Part shown: positions 61,523-64,000 of the stretch, piece by piece
Layout: every line of letters starts with the position of its first letter
Position numbering within the stretch: position 1 is the stretch's first letter
Assembly (NCBI GenBank): GCA_903952435.1
Contig: CAJBFN010000001.1
Span: forward strand, 1 to 64,000
Length of the DNA stretch: 64,000 bases
Origin: an uncultured bacterium
GTDB taxonomy: Bacteria > Patescibacteriota > Saccharimonadia > Saccharimonadales > Saccharimonadaceae
Reading direction: 5' to 3'
Position numbers and translations under genes: made by a program
The notes under the pieces: generated by a model
The model's database searches: none
The model's input: only the letters and a program-made list of their open reading frames with translations
What the model was told of the DNA's origin: nothing

Positions 61523-62980
61523 ATGAATTGGTGGGTGCTAAAGCGTAAAATTCACACATCGTGGCTAGTCGCAATTGCCTGTGGCGGAATATTCATCGGC
61601 GTTTTTGCGGCTCAGTATGTAAAAAGTGAATGGTCTAACTCATTCTTGAATTTAATCATTGCCGCGTTAATTATAATTATCATTTTTTGGCGTCGATACG
61701 TTTATTTAATTCTAGTTTTAATTATTGGTGGTATGCTGTTGGGGTTGTGGCGTGGATCTTTGTCACAAAATGAGTTGGCAAAATTTCAGCCATTCTATGG
61801 TAAAAATATCTCAATTATTGGAATGGTCAAGGATGATATCGATACTGGTTCATCGGGTCAAATTGTTATTAGGTTGGATGGCGTATCAATCGATAAAATA
61901 AAGCTGCCAGGGGTTTTGTATATTACGTCCGCTACTGAAGTTGAAATTAAAAGAGGTGATGAATTGCAGATTAGCGGATTGCTAAAAGAGGGTTTTGGGA
62001 ATTTTTCAGGCACCATGTATCGTGTCAGTATAGATAAAATTATTCATCCTCAACCTGGTGACATCGCGCGGCAAATTCGTGATTGGTTTGCTGATTCAAT
62101 TCGGCGAGTAATTCCAGCGCCCGAATCAAGTTTGGGGATTGGTTTTTTAGTTGGTCAGCGTCGGGCTTTGCCGGCAGATTTAGTTTTAGCTTTGCAAATG
62201 GTCGGTCTGACTCATGTTGTCGTGGCTAGCGGCTATAATTTAACGATACTAGTTAGATTGGCTAGGCGTTTGTTTAAAAAGATATCAAAATATTTGTCGG
62301 CATTGTCAGCCAGTTTAATGATATTTAGTTTTATAGCGATAACGGGCTTAAGCCCAAGTATGTCTAGGGCTGGATTGGTTTCAGCGCTTAGCTTATTGGC
62401 TTGGTATTATGGACGAAAATTTCACCCGATAGTTTTATTGTTAATCGCTGTTGCGGCGACTGTTTTAATTAACCCAAGTTACGCCTGGGGTGATTTAGGC
62501 TGGCAATTATCATTTATGTCTTTTGCCGGCGTAATGATTTTAGCGCCACTTGCCTGTCATTATTTTTTTGGTGATGAAAAACCTAAGTTTATCGCTCAGA
62601 TTTTAATCGAAACCATGTCGGCATTTATAATGACAGCGCCGATTTTGATTATGGCTTTTGGGCAGCTATCAAATGTTTCGCTATTTGCTAATTTATTGGT
62701 TTTGCCTTTAGTACCACTGGCGATGTTGCTGACATTTATCGCTGGAATTTTCAGTTTGATTTTGCCTTTCATAGGTTGGATTATCGCTGCGCCTGCAACA
62801 TGGCTGCTGAAATACATGATTGGTGTGGCCGATTATTTAGCCGCTTTGCCATGGGCGGTTAGTAAAATTGATATGCAGTGGTGGGGTATTGGGCTTATTT
62901 ATCTGGCAATATCGGCGGCTTGTTTTTATATGTGGCGGGTGACTAAATATAATTTGCGCGAAGTTAACATTGTTGAATAA
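61523..62980 (+). CDS. comEC: ComEC/Rec2-type DNA uptake channel
   Basis: 485 residues: DUF4131-type N-terminal region with an outer OB-like part (NISIIGMVKDDIDTG), then the Competence domain with GIGFLVGQRRALPADLVLAL, GLTHVVVASGYNLTIL and TGLSPSMSRAGLVSALSLLAWYYGR. The C-terminal metallo-beta-lactamase domain of full-length ComEC is absent, as in many ComEC proteins. It passes single-stranded DNA into the cell. Leaderless: TATACT (61511-61516) ends six bases before the ATG. Confidence 0.92.
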   Translation: MNWWVLKRKIHTSWLVAIACGGIFIGVFAAQYVKSEWSNSFLNLIIAALIIIIIFWRRYVYLILVLIIGGMLLGLWRGSLSQNELAKFQPFYGKNISIIGMVKDDIDTGSSGQIVIRLDGVSIDKIKLPGVLYITSATEVEIKRGDELQISGLLKEGFGNFSGTMYRVSIDKIIHPQPGDIARQIRDWFADSIRRVIPAPESSLGIGFLVGQRRALPADLVLALQMVGLTHVVVASGYNLTILVRLARRLFKKISKYLSALSASLMIFSFIAITGLSPSMSRAGLVSALSLLAWYYGRKFHPIVLLLIAVAATVLINPSYAWGDLGWQLSFMSFAGVMILAPLACHYFFGDEKPKFIAQILIETMSAFIMTAPILIMAFGQLSNVSLFANLLVLPLVPLAMLLTFIAGIFSLILPFIGWIIAAPATWLLKYMIGVADYLAALPWAVSKIDMQWWGIGLIYLAISAACFYMWRVTKYNLREVNIVE

Positions 62981-63003
62981 TTTCTAGTTTAGTTCGTATT
63001 CTT

Positions 63004-63104
63004 GACTATCAATTATTTAAGATAGGGCTTCGCTCCGGGTTCGACAAGAGCCCCGAGCGCCAGCGTCAAACTCGGGCTGCAGATTATCTTAAATAATTAT
63101 AGTC
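63004..63104. repeat. Long imperfect inverted repeat
   Basis: Arms at 63004-63024 and 63085-63104 (GACTATCAATTATTTAAGATA and a complement with one base missing) enclose a GC-richer stretch that can itself fold (CCGGGTTCGAC against GTCAAACTCGG). Placed between comEC and yebC; perhaps a MITE-like or REP-type element. Confidence 0.6.
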
Positions 63105-63148
63105 GCGACTACTCTAGTGCGTCTCTATAGGTTATAATATATTTCGAT

Positions 63149-63871
63149 ATGTCAGGACACAGTAAATGGTCAACAATTAAACGCGAAAAAGGCCTCAAGG
63201 ATGCTAAACGGGGTGCTGTTTTTACTAAGCTTGGAAATTTAATTGCGATTGCGGCGCGCGGCGGCATTGACCCGACCATTAATTCGACACTTTATATGGC
63301 GATTGAAAAAGCTAAACAGGCAAATATGCCGGCAGCTAATATTCAGCGGGCGATTGATCGGATTGCTGATAAAAATGCGGCTGTTATGGAAGAGACAGCT
63401 TACGAGGCGATGGGGCCTGGGGGTGTCGGTTTGATTATTGAGACTGCGACCGATAATAAAAATCGAACATTTCCTGAAGTTAAAAACGCCTTATCAAAAA
63501 ATGGCGGCCGAATTGCTGATGCTGGCAGTGTGATGTTTCAGTTTACTCGCAAGGGCGTAATTAATGTTGCGGCAACTGGCGAGGATGCACTGCTAGCGAT
63601 TTTGGATGCTGGTGCAGAGGATGCTGTCGAAGAAGAGGGCGATATTATTGTTTATACCGAACAAAAAGATTTAGCAAAAGTTCGTAGGGCGATTGTTGAT
63701 GCTGGCTTGACCGTTACTGGCGCTGAATTGCAGTATGTCCCAAATCATTCGGTTGAAGTTAGTGATCCTGAAATAGCTGCAAAAGTTATTAAACTACTGG
63801 ACGCGCTAGATGATTTGGATGATGTGGTAAATGTTCATAATAATGCTGACATTACGGCCGAAATATCTTAA
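63149..63871 (+). CDS. yebC: YebC/TACO1 family protein
   Basis: 240 residues, with the family start MSGHSKWSTIKREKG and FTKLGNLIAIAARGG, EAMGPGGVGLIIE and FQFTRKGVI. YebC proteins were first described as transcription regulators and are now linked to translation of proline-rich stretches. TATAAT at 63133-63138, ten bases before the ATG, no SD. Confidence 0.96.
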   Translation: MSGHSKWSTIKREKGLKDAKRGAVFTKLGNLIAIAARGGIDPTINSTLYMAIEKAKQANMPAANIQRAIDRIADKNAAVMEETAYEAMGPGGVGLIIETATDNKNRTFPEVKNALSKNGGRIADAGSVMFQFTRKGVINVAATGEDALLAILDAGAEDAVEEEGDIIVYTEQKDLAKVRRAIVDAGLTVTGAELQYVPNHSVEVSDPEIAAKVIKLLDALDDLDDVVNVHNNADITAEIS

Positions 63872-63918
63872 CATATAACTAGTTTGTAATTTATTCAAAA
63901 ATTGTTTATATTTAATTT

Positions 63919-64000
63919 ATGCATAAGCTTTATTTAGCTTTGTTAGTCTTTTTTATATTTTTTACGGCGGTTATTTTTGGGCAGGATGCTGGGGCAACTA
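63919..64000 (+). CDS. Secreted protein, 3' end outside window
   Basis: The frame begins MHKLYLALLVFFIFF and runs off the edge after 27 codons. The start is a clear signal peptide with likely cleavage near IFGQDAG. Only the export can be stated. Confidence 0.55.
   Translation, partial: MHKLYLALLVFFIFFTAVIFGQDAGAT

Noticed and set aside
1-64000. CRISPR arrays
   Set aside because: No set of short, evenly spaced direct repeats was seen, and no cas gene is present.

Overview
The window reads as a chromosome segment of a small-genome bacterium of the Candidate Phyla Radiation, most likely Saccharibacteria (TM7). That assignment is inference. It rests on A+T-rich DNA, very tight gene packing with many 1-20 bp overlaps, shortened housekeeping proteins (HrcA, TilS, an AspRS without its GAD domain), many small secreted or membrane proteins of unknown function, and standard use of all three stop codons. 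Transcription units often begin with a TATAAT-like box ending only 6-10 bases before the start codon and no Shine-Dalgarno (SD) sequence, so leaderless mRNAs look common. Genes inside operons do have good SDs.

1-15 kb: the end of a membrane gene, then a mobile, defence-loaded island bounded by two 24-nt pieces shaped like the 3' end of tRNA-Asn (732-755 and 14972-14995). It carries a large serine recombinase between two HEPN-like genes, a DUF4352 protein, an inverted-repeat element, a terminase-small-subunit-like protein with a ParB-methyltransferase fusion, a candidate structured RNA of about 310 nt, a zinc-ribbon protein, a LlaI-like restriction system (two-domain adenine methyltransferase, McrB, McrC) and a Shedu (DUF4263) nuclease.

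15-30 kb: an ECF sigma factor operon, a YhiN-type flavoprotein, a FemX-like peptidoglycan bridge enzyme, two MFS transporters, a DsbA-like thiol oxidoreductase, a CNNM-like CBS protein, AspRS, MurC and several small proteins. 30-42 kb: tRNAs with CAT anticodon, an FtsB-like protein, an operon built around a flavoprotein that has lost its redox cysteines, a REP-associated transposase between REP-like palindromes, TilS, FtsH, MurJ, LepA, TatC and TatA.

42-50 kb is a surface module: a small protein with a degenerate twin-arginine-like signal, a 1248-residue tail-fibre-like repeat protein, and a run of signal-peptide/Ig-like surface proteins. 50-57 kb is the heat-shock region: hrcA-grpE, a divergent acetate kinase, dnaK, a CDP-alcohol phosphatidyltransferase and dnaJ. 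Three CIRCE operators there have the -35 box inside the operator spacer. 57-64 kb holds a glutamate-ligation/removal module (DUF1704 carboxypeptidase, RimB-like retropepsin, RimK), tRNA-Lys, a small kinase, ComEC, YebC and the start of a secreted protein.
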